From an uncultured Clostridia bacterium (lineage in GTDB: Bacteria; Bacillota; Clostridia; Oscillospirales; Acutalibacteraceae): 57,823 nt of DNA. Location: positions 1-57,823 of the forward strand of contig CANQGT010000013.1 in NCBI GenBank assembly GCA_947623505.1, read 5' to 3'. Below the pieces are notes generated by a model. It searched no databases. It was not told the origin of the DNA and was given only the letters and a program-made list of their open reading frames with translations. Both the position numbers and the translations under genes were made by a program. The first letter of the stretch is position 1, and every line of letters starts with the position of its first letter. Of the stretch, positions 17,583 to 26,390 are shown in pieces.

Positions 17583-17618
17583 AAACCTGCCCAAAATCAA
17601 TTTGAAAGGCAGGTTTTT
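17583..17618 (+). terminator. ispE terminator overlapping the spoIIR ribosome-binding site
   Basis: A 9-bp stem, AAACCTGCC (17583-17591) / GGCAGGTTT (17608-17616), with a 16-nt loop is followed by TTATT. The AGGCAGG in the 3' arm lies 8 nt before the spoIIR ATG and is its only good Shine-Dalgarno match. Confidence 0.75.
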
Positions 17619-17621
17619 ATT

Positions 17622-18224
17622 ATGAAAAAAATTAAAGTATTTATTCCGATTTTTGTATTGCTTCTGCTTGCCGCCGCGTACACCGCGCCGTTTATAAAAA
17701 CAAGCGAAAGAATTTCAAACGATGTATTCAGGCTTCATATTCTCGCAAATTCAGATGACCAAATCGACCAACAGTTAAAGCTTAAAGTGCGCGATGCCGT
17801 CCTAGAAAAAGGAAAAGATATTTTTGAAGGCTGTACGTCGCTTGAAGAAACGATAGAAAGGTGCGAAAACAACATAGATTTTTTTGAAAGCACCGCAAGC
17901 AAGTGCATAGCAGAAAACGGTTACGATTATCCGGTAAAAGCATATGTGGACAAGGAATTTTTTAACACAAGAGAATATGAAACCATAACTCTTCCCGGAG
18001 GAGTTTACAATGCTCTTAAAATTGAAATAGGAGAAGCTAAAGGCCATAACTGGTGGTGCGTTATGTTCCCCGCGATATGCCTTTCCGCCGTTTCCGAAGA
18101 TGAAATAAACAATGTTCTTGACGATGAGGAAAGCGCACTCATAAGCAAAAACAAAAAGTATGAAATACGATTTAAAATAGTCGAAATTTACGAAGATATA
18201 AAAAATAAGCTGTTCAATAACTAA
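17622..18224 (+). CDS. spoIIR: Stage II sporulation protein R
   Basis: SpoIIR is the forespore-made signal that triggers SpoIIGA processing of pro-SigmaE in the mother cell. This 200-residue protein has an N-terminal signal/anchor helix (residues 5-25) and the family blocks NDVFRLHILANSDDQIDQQLK, LPGGVYNALKIEIGEAKGHNWWCVMFPA. The ATG at 17622 starts the signal sequence; the open frame from 17580 is not used. In B. subtilis spoIIR is under SigmaF; no clear SigmaF -35/-10 pair was recognised here. Its presence supports a spore-forming host. Confidence 0.93.
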   Translation: MKKIKVFIPIFVLLLLAAAYTAPFIKTSERISNDVFRLHILANSDDQIDQQLKLKVRDAVLEKGKDIFEGCTSLEETIERCENNIDFFESTASKCIAENGYDYPVKAYVDKEFFNTREYETITLPGGVYNALKIEIGEAKGHNWWCVMFPAICLSAVSEDEINNVLDDEESALISKNKKYEIRFKIVEIYEDIKNKLFNN

Positions 18225-18308
18225 AATTACCGCGCCGAACGGGCTTTCTCTTTCCCGCCTTCACTGTATAAGATTGAGCAGCAAGCGAATAATCCCACCT
18301 CTCTCCGC

Positions 18309-18567
18309 CTCACCTGTGTAAGGGGAGGTGCCGAACGAATGTGAGGCGGAGGGGTTGTACTGTTAAAAAAGCGTTATTGTAACTAACCAACCCCTCAGTC
18401 TGCATAAATGCAGACAGCTCCCCTTACACAGGTGAGCCAAAGCGGTTGAAGATTATAGCGACAACCCCTCAGTCTGCCTGACGGCAGACAGCTCCCCTTA
18501 CATAGGTGAGCCGGAAAAGTGAAAGATTGTATCTGCAAAAACAAGCCTTCCCTGTGAGGGAAGGCAG
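18309..18567 (+). repeat. Interspersed repeat cluster, copy 3
   Basis: The 128-bp composite with 19-bp inverted ends occupies 18309-18436. One more GTCTGCC...GGCAGAC unit follows (to about 18510) after an AAAGCGGTTGAAGATTATA spacer, and a short CTTCCC...GGGAAGG hairpin lies near 18544-18567. Rest of 18225-18639: no gene seen. Confidence 0.85.
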
Positions 18568-18639
18568 AGAAAAGCGGGAAATATGATAAGGCGGAGGGGA
18601 AAATATGGGGAGGCGGAAAGGGCGATATTGCTGTTACAG

Positions 18640-19968
18640 TTATTTTTCTTTTTTGAGAAAATCGAGGATCTCTTCCCTTTCGTTTTTCAGTTTATCGTCC
18701 ACAACAAGGCGAAGAATTTTTTTCAGTTTCTCCCCTATCTTCTCGCCGTGATAGCCGAGAGCGATAAGATCGTTTCCGTTTACGGCAAGATCGGATATTC
18801 TGAACGCGTCGCCCGCATTAAGCGCGGCCTCAAGCTCCTGCTTAATCTCTTCCATTCGTTTAAGCTCATAGCCCGTTTTGGCGGGATTATGCGCTTTCAA
18901 ATCGGCTGTCCTGACCTCCAGCAGGGCTCTTGTATATTCAACGCCGATTTTTGAAAGCCAGCGCTTTATTCTTATTTCATCTACATTCTCAACACTCTGA
19001 TGAAAGCGTATAAGCGCCGTTACTTTATCACGAAGCTCGTTTGAAACTTTAAATCTTTTTAAAATCTTTTCGGCGATATCCGCGCCGACCGCGGCGTGAA
19101 ATTTAAAATGGTCTACTCCGTTTTCGTCCGTGGTTTTTACAATCGGTTTTCCTATATCGTGAAGCAGCATTGTAAGGCGCAGCTCTGCATCCGCTCTTAC
19201 CGCTCCGACGCTGCGCGCGATATGTTCATATACATTGTAAATATGCCACGGATTATTCTGAGCGCAGTCAAAGCAAGGTATCAGTTCGGGAATAACAACG
19301 CCTATTATCTTTCTGTATTCCAAAAGTACCTTGACGGCATTTTTGCCCGTAAGCAGTTTTGTTAGTTCGGCAAATATCCTTTCATACGAAATATTGCAAA
19401 GCAGTTTCGCGTTTTCAAAGAGCGCTTTTTTCGTTATTTCCTCGATTTCAAAGCCGAGAACGGACGCAAAACGCAGAGCGCGCATAATCCGCAAAGCGTC
19501 CTCTTTAAACCGCTCGCCGGGCTCACCTACCGCGCGGATTATTCCGTTTTTCAAATCCTCTTTTCCGCCGAAAAGGTCAATTATACCGTCCGTATTATTA
19601 TAAGCCATAGCGTTTACCGTGAAATCGCGGCGGCCGAGGTCGCTCTCGATTTCGGAAACAAACTCCACACTGTCGGGCCGGCGGCTGTCCTTATAATCAC
19701 CGTCTTTTCTGAAGGTGGTTATTTCATATGATTCGCCGTCAATCAAAGCCGTGACCGTGCCGTGCTTTAATCCTGTTTCTATAACTTTGATTCCCGCTTT
19801 TTTTAAAAGCGTTTCTGTTTTATCGGGCAATGACGACGCGGCTATATCTATATCGCCGCAGGGAACATTAAGCAAAAAATCCCTTACGCAGCCGCCGACG
19901 GCGTAAGCCCTATATCCGTTTTCGGTTAAAATGCCGATTATTTTATTCGCATTTTCGGTAAGGAACAT
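18640..19968 (-). CDS. cca: CCA-adding tRNA nucleotidyltransferase
   Basis: Adds or repairs the 3' CCA of tRNAs. This 442-residue protein has the class II nucleotidyltransferase head with VGGCVRDFLL near residue 24 and the catalytic GDIDIA near 38, then the GRRDFTVNAMAYN and RIMRALRFA blocks that recognise tRNA and nucleotide. A C-terminal HD domain carries LLHDIGKP near residue 270. That places it with the HD-containing bacterial CCA enzymes. All six tRNA genes in this window already encode CCA, so here the enzyme may mainly repair ends. It is divergent from the small permease gene with a 53-bp gap. Confidence 0.93.
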   Translation of the reverse strand: MFLTENANKIIGILTENGYRAYAVGGCVRDFLLNVPCGDIDIAASSLPDKTETLLKKAGIKVIETGLKHGTVTALIDGESYEITTFRKDGDYKDSRRPDSVEFVSEIESDLGRRDFTVNAMAYNNTDGIIDLFGGKEDLKNGIIRAVGEPGERFKEDALRIMRALRFASVLGFEIEEITKKALFENAKLLCNISYERIFAELTKLLTGKNAVKVLLEYRKIIGVVIPELIPCFDCAQNNPWHIYNVYEHIARSVGAVRADAELRLTMLLHDIGKPIVKTTDENGVDHFKFHAAVGADIAEKILKRFKVSNELRDKVTALIRFHQSVENVDEIRIKRWLSKIGVEYTRALLEVRTADLKAHNPAKTGYELKRMEEIKQELEAALNAGDAFRISDLAVNGNDLIALGYHGEKIGEKLKKILRLVVDDKLKNEREEILDFLKKEK

Positions 19969-20021
19969 ATTTCCACCCCGCTTCGTTGATATATTAACAC
20001 AATATCAGAAATAATACAAAT

Positions 20022-20411
20022 ATGAATTATCTGCTTTTTTATACATTTATCTTTCTGCTTGGCGGGCACGGCTACTGCACGCTTGAAATCATATGGCGCG
20101 GCAGAACACATTACAGTATGTTTTTTGCCGGCGGAATAATTTTTATGATATTCTTTTTTATCGCCGAACAAATGAAAAAAACGCCGCTTTTATCAAAATG
20201 CCTTTTGGGCACCGTGATAATAACGGCGATTGAGTTTATATTCGGATATATTTTTAATCTTAAATATGATATGAACGTGTGGGATTATTCAAATATGCCG
20301 CTGAATCTTATGGGGCAGATATGCCTGCCGTTTTCGGCGTTATGGTTCGGGCTCAGTTTTATCCTCTTTAAATGGATCGTTAAAGGCGATCTTTACCAGA
20401 GATTTTTCTGA
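20022..20411 (+). CDS. Putative ABC-transporter permease-like small membrane protein (PF06541 type)
   Basis: This 129-residue protein has four predicted membrane segments. The GHGYCTLEIIWRGRTHYSM start and the NVWDYSNMPLNLMGQICLPFS block are characteristic of the family called putative ABC-transporter type IV/CmpB. No ATP-binding partner is nearby, so transport is only a family label. There is no obvious ribosome site. Its last 72 bp overlap the 3' end of the convergent gene at 20340. Confidence 0.75.
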   Translation: MNYLLFYTFIFLLGGHGYCTLEIIWRGRTHYSMFFAGGIIFMIFFFIAEQMKKTPLLSKCLLGTVIITAIEFIFGYIFNLKYDMNVWDYSNMPLNLMGQICLPFSALWFGLSFILFKWIVKGDLYQRFF

Positions 20412-20768
20412 ATATTTGTAAAGTTCTTCGCGCGCCTGCTTTATCTCGTCTGCGTTGAGCGGAGCTTTATCTTCCGGATAATCCCAATTATCGAACGGGT
20501 TTTCCTTTGTTATCACCATTCTGCCCAACTCGTCCAAAGACCACGGAAAAACGAGAATTTTCCGCTTGTTTTTTACGAAAAACAGATTGCCCGTTCTGCC
20601 GTTTGAAACGTTTTTCCAAAAAACGAGCTTTTTTGCCTGCTTCATAATCGCGAGCACCTGCTGGTCGACCGGCAGTTTTTTGAACTGCCTGCGATTGAAC
20701 AGCGGCAAAATCACAACGCCGAGCAGAAGCACAACAGCAACGATTATCGCTATCTGATAAAATTCCAT
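20340..20768 (-). CDS. Hypothetical single-pass membrane protein
   Basis: This 142-residue protein has one N-terminal transmembrane segment (about residues 4-24) followed by a basic, then mixed cytoplasmic domain with an acidic tail. No domain recognised. Its ATG overlaps the stop codon of the upstream GH38 gene by one base, so it is probably translated by coupling and belongs to the mutase/NifU/mannosidase operon. It is convergent with and overlaps the PF06541-type gene by 72 bp. Confidence 0.65.
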   Translation of the reverse strand: MEFYQIAIIVAVVLLLGVVILPLFNRRQFKKLPVDQQVLAIMKQAKKLVFWKNVSNGRTGNLFFVKNKRKILVFPWSLDELGRMVITKENPFDNWDYPEDKAPLNADEIKQAREELYKYSEKSLVKIAFNDPFKEDKTEPEP

Positions 20769-23698
20769 TACTTGTCGATACCTACCGTTATTATTTCAAA
20801 GGGTTTATATTCTATAACATCGGTTTCCGCCTGAACCTCCTCAAGCATATTGAGGAGCTTTACTTTTTTATCAAGATGTATTTTGCCCCGCTTTCCGTCC
20901 TGCTCGCTGAGGCGAATAACGGTCATAGATCCGTCCTCGCTTTCCTTAAAAGCCTGCATATAAAGAGGCTCAAAAGTGTTTTCGGTATAGCTCACGTCGG
21001 CTTTAACAAGCGGAACGTTATACTGAAACGCTATTTTATTTATACCCGCAGAAACGGCGTTATCGGCGTGGGGCATTATCATATAGCAGAAATTATGCCT
21101 GCCCATATCCGAGGTAACATCGGGTCTGATGGTGGCGCGAAGAAGCGAAAGGCTCATAACGTTGTTTTCAAAGCCCGCTCCGTACTTGCCGTCGTTTATA
21201 ACGGCTACACCGCAGTCCGTTTCCGAAAGATCGCACCACTTGTGGTGGCAGACCTCGAAACGCGCCTGCTGCCAGGTGGTATTTCTGTGGGTATCTCTTT
21301 CAATAAAGCCCGCGGAGGTATCGCAAAGAGCTTTTCTCGTTAAAACATTGCAGGCAAATTCCGCTTTCGCCAGCTTGTGCTTTTCGTTCCAGTCAACAAT
21401 GTTTTCCACCTCTATGCCCCTGCTTCTTCTGAAAAGGCGGATAATCATCGTCCAGCTTGATTTTTCGGTCGCGAGGCAGGCGGTGAACGAAGCGCATTCG
21501 CCGTCCTTTTCCGTTAGAGTAAGAGGCTTTGTCACCTTGATTTCCACCTGCTTATCACGGTAATTCGGCAGAATATCCCAAGCGTCATAATTTCCCGGGC
21601 AATCCGTATATATTTTCAGCTTGTTGAAATCACCGCTTACCCACTCCCTGTCAAGCTCCCTATCATAGAGAGAGGAAACAGAGCCGTCGGGGTTGAATTT
21701 CACCGTGTAATAAGGCGTTTCAACGGTTTCTCCGTTTATCTCAAGCCATTCGCCGTTGAAATAGGTTCTGCGCAGATTTGAGGAGGAAAGCGCGGGGATA
21801 TTCGGGATTATCCAATTACCCCTCTTGCCGTAACGGGTCGATGAGCCGTTCTTAGACGGCACAAAAGTCAATGCGTCCCTTTTAAAATTGAGTGTGTTGA
21901 AATACCTTGAGCCCGTGCCTATTATTTTATCAAGTTCATTTTCTATCTCGGCATAATCCGCCATAGCGTCCTCGTACACGGGGTGTATATGAGAGCCCGG
22001 TAAAATATCGTGGAACTGATTTATCAGCAATTTTTTATAAAGAGCGGTAATTCTTTCCCTGTTATCCTCTCCTCTGAGAGCGGAAAGCATTTCTGCGTCC
22101 CTGAATTTAAACTCAAGGCGGCGGTTCGTTCTTTTAAGGTCGCTCTTTGTTGTGAAAGTGCCGCGGTGCATTTCAAGATAGAGCTCGCCGTCCCACGTTT
22201 CAAGAGAATCGTTGTGCGCAAGATTTTTCTCAAGAAATTCGGCGCCGCCCATATGGGTGCATTTGGGCATAATCGAAAGCTTGTCAAATCTATGCATAAG
22301 CTCTATCATTTCCTCGGTGCAGCCCGAGCCTCCGTCGCCGTAGCCGAACATATTCATTGTCTGACCGCCGCTGTCCTTATCAATATACGCCTCCCAATTT
22401 TCCTGAATCTGGCTCGGCATATTCCATGTGATAAAGTGGGTGGGCGGAACGCAGGCAAACACCTCGGAGCCGTCTATCCCCTTCCATATGAAATTATTAT
22501 GCGGAAATCTGTTTGTATCGTTCCAGGTGGACATTTTATTTGAAACGAAATAATCCACGCCGCTCTTTTTGAGGATCTGCGGCAGTATCCAACTGTTGCC
22601 GAAAACATCGGGAAGCCACGCGTTGTTAACGGTTTTTCCAAACATTCTTTTATAAGTCTGCTGGCCGTAAAGGCACTGGCGGATAAGGCTTTCGGCGGAG
22701 GGAATGTTGCAGTCGGGCTCAACATACATTGCCCCAACGGGTTCAAACTGCCCCGCGTTGACCTTTTCCTTTAACTCCTCAAAAACATCGGGATAATACT
22801 TTTCAAGGGTTTCGTAAACATAGGGCTGAGTATGGGTGTATTTGAAATCGGGGTATCTGTCCATAAGCCTTAACTGAATAAGGACGGTTCGCAGATTTTT
22901 CTGAACGGAATGGATCCTGCGCCAATAATAAGCGATATCGAGATGAGAATGCGCGATAAGGGCAACATCGCCGTTTCCCTTATAGTTATCGTTGGCGAAA
23001 ACCACCTCGTCAAGATACTTTTGCGCGTCCTCAACGCCCGAAAGCTCTTCGTCGTCAAAATCTATAAGATTCATTGCGTTATTAAGCTCTTTATTCAAAA
23101 AGCTCCTGTAATCCTCGTTGAAAAGCTCACTCTTCGCTATATCGAGCAAAAGCTCGAAATCCCACACAAGATCCTGCACGGCGTGGTCAACGGTGCAGAT
23201 ATACGCGCCCTCAAATATTTGGCGGCAGCCGCGAACGGACAGGCTTTCGGGGTTGCGCTCATCGTCGGGCTTACTTCTGTTGTAGCCCATCATATCAAAA
23301 TGCAGGGTTTTTGTGTCGTCTATATACGGCGAAAGGAGCATTCTCTCGCGGTTGGGGTCAACGCCGCCGATATATTTGCCGTTTACCTTAACGCATATCT
23401 CCGCCGCCGTTTTAAGCGAAAACCAAAGTTCCTTACCGCGAAGCTCCTGCGGAATATCAACGTCCGCCTTAATAAACGCCGTGCCGTCGGGAGTAAAATA
23501 CATATCGCCTTTATTGAGCGGGCGGTAGTCATTTGAATAATATTCAAAAATCATTTCGGAGACCTGGCGCGCGTCTCTTATCTCAAGATTTTTGATTTCC
23601 CATTTGCTTGAATAGATATGGCGCTTTAGCCAGCCGAAACGCAGATCGGTCCATTCCTCGGGGCGCATCGAACGCCTTACAACCTTTATATGAGCCAT
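20768..23698 (-). CDS. Glycoside hydrolase family 38 alpha-mannosidase
   Basis: This 976-residue GH38 enzyme lacks a signal peptide and so is intracellular. An N-terminal ~240-residue beta domain precedes the catalytic barrel with zinc ligands in AHSHLDIAYYW near residue 250, the nucleophile Asp in WLPDVFGNSW near 361, and another zinc His in NQFHDILPGSH near 560. C-terminal beta-sandwich domains follow. It should release alpha-mannose from oligosaccharides. The operon also encodes a phosphosugar mutase and a NifU-like protein upstream, which suggests internal processing of imported mannosides. A second GH38 protein at 54421 is a distant paralogue. Confidence 0.92.
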   Translation of the reverse strand: MAHIKVVRRSMRPEEWTDLRFGWLKRHIYSSKWEIKNLEIRDARQVSEMIFEYYSNDYRPLNKGDMYFTPDGTAFIKADVDIPQELRGKELWFSLKTAAEICVKVNGKYIGGVDPNRERMLLSPYIDDTKTLHFDMMGYNRSKPDDERNPESLSVRGCRQIFEGAYICTVDHAVQDLVWDFELLLDIAKSELFNEDYRSFLNKELNNAMNLIDFDDEELSGVEDAQKYLDEVVFANDNYKGNGDVALIAHSHLDIAYYWRRIHSVQKNLRTVLIQLRLMDRYPDFKYTHTQPYVYETLEKYYPDVFEELKEKVNAGQFEPVGAMYVEPDCNIPSAESLIRQCLYGQQTYKRMFGKTVNNAWLPDVFGNSWILPQILKKSGVDYFVSNKMSTWNDTNRFPHNNFIWKGIDGSEVFACVPPTHFITWNMPSQIQENWEAYIDKDSGGQTMNMFGYGDGGSGCTEEMIELMHRFDKLSIMPKCTHMGGAEFLEKNLAHNDSLETWDGELYLEMHRGTFTTKSDLKRTNRRLEFKFRDAEMLSALRGEDNRERITALYKKLLINQFHDILPGSHIHPVYEDAMADYAEIENELDKIIGTGSRYFNTLNFKRDALTFVPSKNGSSTRYGKRGNWIIPNIPALSSSNLRRTYFNGEWLEINGETVETPYYTVKFNPDGSVSSLYDRELDREWVSGDFNKLKIYTDCPGNYDAWDILPNYRDKQVEIKVTKPLTLTEKDGECASFTACLATEKSSWTMIIRLFRRSRGIEVENIVDWNEKHKLAKAEFACNVLTRKALCDTSAGFIERDTHRNTTWQQARFEVCHHKWCDLSETDCGVAVINDGKYGAGFENNVMSLSLLRATIRPDVTSDMGRHNFCYMIMPHADNAVSAGINKIAFQYNVPLVKADVSYTENTFEPLYMQAFKESEDGSMTVIRLSEQDGKRGKIHLDKKVKLLNMLEEVQAETDVIEYKPFEIITVGIDK

Positions 23699-23711
23699 TC
23701 ACCGCACCTCC

Positions 23712-23945
23712 TTAAACATCCTGAAAATAGGGCTTTTTGCGTATAGCGTTTACCTTAACGGTTTTTTTAAGATCGCGTTTTATCTCGCCCTCTATCCACT
23801 CCACGCAACGGTGCAGGATAAGGCATTTTGAGCATTCCCCTCTGAAAATAACGGTGAGAATGCCGTTTTCATATGAGACAAATTCTATCCAGCCGCCGTC
23901 ACCCTGAAGCTTGGGCTGAAGCACCTGTGAAACATATTTTTCCAT
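23712..23945 (-). CDS. NifU C-terminal domain-like protein
   Basis: This 77-residue protein matches the NifU C-terminal scaffold domain: LQGDGGWIEFV and GECSKCLILHRCVEWIEGEI, where the CxxC pair would bind an Fe-S cluster. The family assembles or carries Fe-S clusters. Here the protein stands alone, without nif/isc/suf genes, between a phosphosugar mutase and an alpha-mannosidase (gaps of 9 and 13 bp). A link with sugar metabolism is not explained by known roles. Loss of the proline usual after CxxC is notable. Confidence 0.78.
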   Translation of the reverse strand: MEKYVSQVLQPKLQGDGGWIEFVSYENGILTVIFRGECSKCLILHRCVEWIEGEIKRDLKKTVKVNAIRKKPYFQDV

Positions 23946-23954
23946 ATATAACCC

Positions 23955-25592
23955 TCACTTGTTTACGGTATCGTCGATTATCTTTTTAATGGCGGCAAGG
24001 CGGGTGTGAGCGTTTTCTCTGCTCTTATCCCTGATGCTGTAATATACCTTGATTTTAGGCTCCGTGCCGCTTGGTCTTACGGCTATCCACGAACCGTCGC
24101 CCCATATGAATTTAAGCACGTTTTCCTTCGGCATATCGCCTATTCCCGTTGAGTAATCGATAACCTTTTCAATGCCGTCAAAAATATCTCTTCCCCGCTC
24201 TCTGAACACGGTCATAAGAGAATTTATTTTTTCGGCTCCGTCTTTGCCTTTCAAAATGAAATAATCAAGATTATCAAGATAATAGCCGTATTCCGCGTAA
24301 ATATCGTTTAGCCCGTCGATAAGCGTTTTTCCGTGATTTTTATACCACGCCGCCATCTGGCAAATAAGCATGGACGAAACTACCGCGTCCTTATCCCTCG
24401 CGTGTGTTCCCACAAGATAGCCGTATGATTCCTCATAACCGATAACAAATTCCTGCTTGCCGCTGTCCTCATACTTATTTATCTTATCGCCTATGTATTT
24501 AAAGCCCGTCAGAGTTTCCTCGATAATAAGCCCGCGTCTTCTCGCGATATCCGCGCCTAATTCGGAGGTGACGATGGTTTTTACGAGTGTGGAACGCTCA
24601 TTCAGCTTATCTTTTTTCATATCGAGCACGAATTTAACAAGAAGCGCTCCCGTCTGATTACCCGTGAACAGCACATATTCGCCGTTTTTATCCTTAACGG
24701 CTATCCCCACTCTGTCGCAGTCGGGATCGGTGCCTAAAACAAGATCGGCTCCTATTTCCTTTGCTCTTTCTATCGCGAGGTTAAGCGCGTCCTTTTCCTC
24801 GGGATTGGGGCTTCTTACGGTTGAAAAATTGCCGTCCGGAAGCTCCTGCTCCTTGACTACCGTTACGTCCATACCCTCAAGAACGGTTCTTACGGGGATA
24901 TTTCCCGTTCCGTGCAAAGGCGTGTAAACTATTTTGAGATCGCTCTTTTCTTCGTATAGGCTCTGCTTTTTTACCTGATTTATAAATTCCGCGAGAACCT
25001 CTTTGCCTATCATCGTTATATTTTCGGTATTCTCCCCGCCGAATGGAATTGAGGTAAAATCCTCGATTTTATTTATAAATCCGATAGCGTTTTTCGCATC
25101 CTGCGTGCAGAATTGGCAACCGCGCTCATCGTAGACCTTATAGCCGTTATATTCCTTTGGATTATGCGACGCGGTTATCATAACTCCGGCGTTGCATTTA
25201 AGATAAGCCGTTGTAAATGAAAGCACGGGAACGGGAACAAGCGTGTCAAAAAGAAAGACCTTTATTCCGCAATTCGCGAATATGTGAGACGCCGTTTCGG
25301 CGAAAAAGGGGGAATTGTTTCTGCTGTCGTAAGCGACGGCGACTTTTATCTCACCGCCGAACTTTGATTTCAAATAATTCGCAAGCCCGTATGTGGCTTT
25401 GCCGACGGTGTATTTATTCATTCGGTTTGAGCCCGCGCCCATAATGCCTCGCAAACCGCCCGTGCCGAAAGCGAGATCCTTATAAAATCTGTCCTCAATT
25501 TCCTTTTCATCGTTTTTGATTGAAAGAAGCTCTTTTTTTGTGCTTTCGTCCGCAAATGAAAGCCATTTTTCGTACTTTTCTCTGTAACCCAC
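23955..25592 (-). CDS. Phospho-sugar mutase (phosphoglucomutase/phosphomannomutase)
   Basis: This alpha-D-phosphohexomutase has 545 residues, the length of the PgcA/PGM2-like branch. The phosphoserine loop TASHNPKEYNGYK lies near residue 145, the metal-binding loop GTDPDCDRVGIAV near 290, the sugar-specificity loop GYEESYGYLVG near 400, and the phosphate-binding RPSGTEPKIKVYY near 505. It interconverts hexose 1- and 6-phosphates. With the downstream GH38 enzyme it could channel released mannose or glucose once phosphorylated; that is an inference. The ATG follows a GGAGG-like site. Confidence 0.92.
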   Translation of the reverse strand: MGYREKYEKWLSFADESTKKELLSIKNDEKEIEDRFYKDLAFGTGGLRGIMGAGSNRMNKYTVGKATYGLANYLKSKFGGEIKVAVAYDSRNNSPFFAETASHIFANCGIKVFLFDTLVPVPVLSFTTAYLKCNAGVMITASHNPKEYNGYKVYDERGCQFCTQDAKNAIGFINKIEDFTSIPFGGENTENITMIGKEVLAEFINQVKKQSLYEEKSDLKIVYTPLHGTGNIPVRTVLEGMDVTVVKEQELPDGNFSTVRSPNPEEKDALNLAIERAKEIGADLVLGTDPDCDRVGIAVKDKNGEYVLFTGNQTGALLVKFVLDMKKDKLNERSTLVKTIVTSELGADIARRRGLIIEETLTGFKYIGDKINKYEDSGKQEFVIGYEESYGYLVGTHARDKDAVVSSMLICQMAAWYKNHGKTLIDGLNDIYAEYGYYLDNLDYFILKGKDGAEKINSLMTVFRERGRDIFDGIEKVIDYSTGIGDMPKENVLKFIWGDGSWIAVRPSGTEPKIKVYYSIRDKSRENAHTRLAAIKKIIDDTVNK

Positions 25593-25676
25593 TTTAGCAC
25601 GCCTCCGAAATTTTTAAGTAATTATACTACCAAAAAATAAATAATTCAATAATTCAAAATAATATTTAATATAAAA

Positions 25677-25702
25677 ATTGTGAGAGCAAAGGCCCTCACA
25701 AT
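25677..25702 (-). terminator. Terminator after the DUF308 gene
   Basis: An 8-bp stem ATTGTGAG / CTCACAAT with a 10-nt loop is followed on the minus strand by TTTTATATT. Confidence 0.75.
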
Positions 25703-25710
25703 CTTATTTT

Positions 25711-26328
25711 TTAATCAAATCTTTGGTCGCTGTCAACTTCCTCGAAATCGACCTCCTGCGCGGTTTCAGCTTCTCTTTCCTCGTCGATGCGTCTGTCGGC
25801 CTCCTTAAACGCCTGCTTTAGCTGGATATACGATATGGTATCAAGCACGGCGAAAGCGATAAGACTTATTCCGACAAAGCGAATTATTTTAGTCTGCGCG
25901 CCGAAAGGATTTGTAAGGCTTACTATTCCGAGCACAATCGAGGCTATGGACAAAATCACCGTCAAAAGCCACGATCTGTTGCGGCTGAACGCGATATACG
26001 CCGAATTGACAAGATTTACTATGCCTCCGACGAGCAAAAACGCGCCGAGCAGGAAAATTATTATCGATATTATCTGCCTGTAAGCGACGCATACTATCAC
26101 ACCCGCGGCAACGGATATTATGCCGAGCGCCAAAGTGAATTTTGACGAGCCGCCTGTAAAATAATTGATAATGCCGACTATTCCGCATATAATGAGCGCG
26201 CCGCCGATGAAAAACGCGGCATAGGCAAGCATAACGTCAGGGTACACCGCGAGGAGCACGCCCAAAACAGCCGTTGCGCAAATTATGATAAGCGAATATT
26301 TAGTTAAATAAGAAAGAAATCTTTTCAA
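25711..26328 (-). CDS. HdeD/DUF308 family membrane protein
   Basis: This 205-residue protein has six hydrophobic segments arranged as three pairs, with the family pattern of GxxL-I-GI-xI-xY repeats (for example FIGGALIICGIVGII and LGAFLLVGGIVNLVNS). A charged tail of about 30 residues rich in Asp/Glu follows. HdeD of E. coli is an acid-stress membrane protein, but clostridial members have no proven role. It is flanked by terminators on both sides and is likely monocistronic. Confidence 0.8.
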   Translation of the reverse strand: MKRFLSYLTKYSLIIICATAVLGVLLAVYPDVMLAYAAFFIGGALIICGIVGIINYFTGGSSKFTLALGIISVAAGVIVCVAYRQIISIIIFLLGAFLLVGGIVNLVNSAYIAFSRNRSWLLTVILSIASIVLGIVSLTNPFGAQTKIIRFVGISLIAFAVLDTISYIQLKQAFKEADRRIDEEREAETAQEVDFEEVDSDQRFD

Positions 26329-26366
26329 AGCAAACGCCTTTCGTTATAAACGCCGATTTTGTGAAA

Positions 26367-26390
26367 AAGGCGGAGGTATTATTCCGCCTT
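26367..26390 (-). terminator. Terminator overlapping the EF-G-like stop codon
   Basis: A perfect 8-bp stem AAGGCGGA / TCCGCCTT is followed on the minus strand by TTTTTCAC. The 5' arm encodes the end of the GTPase. Confidence 0.78.
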
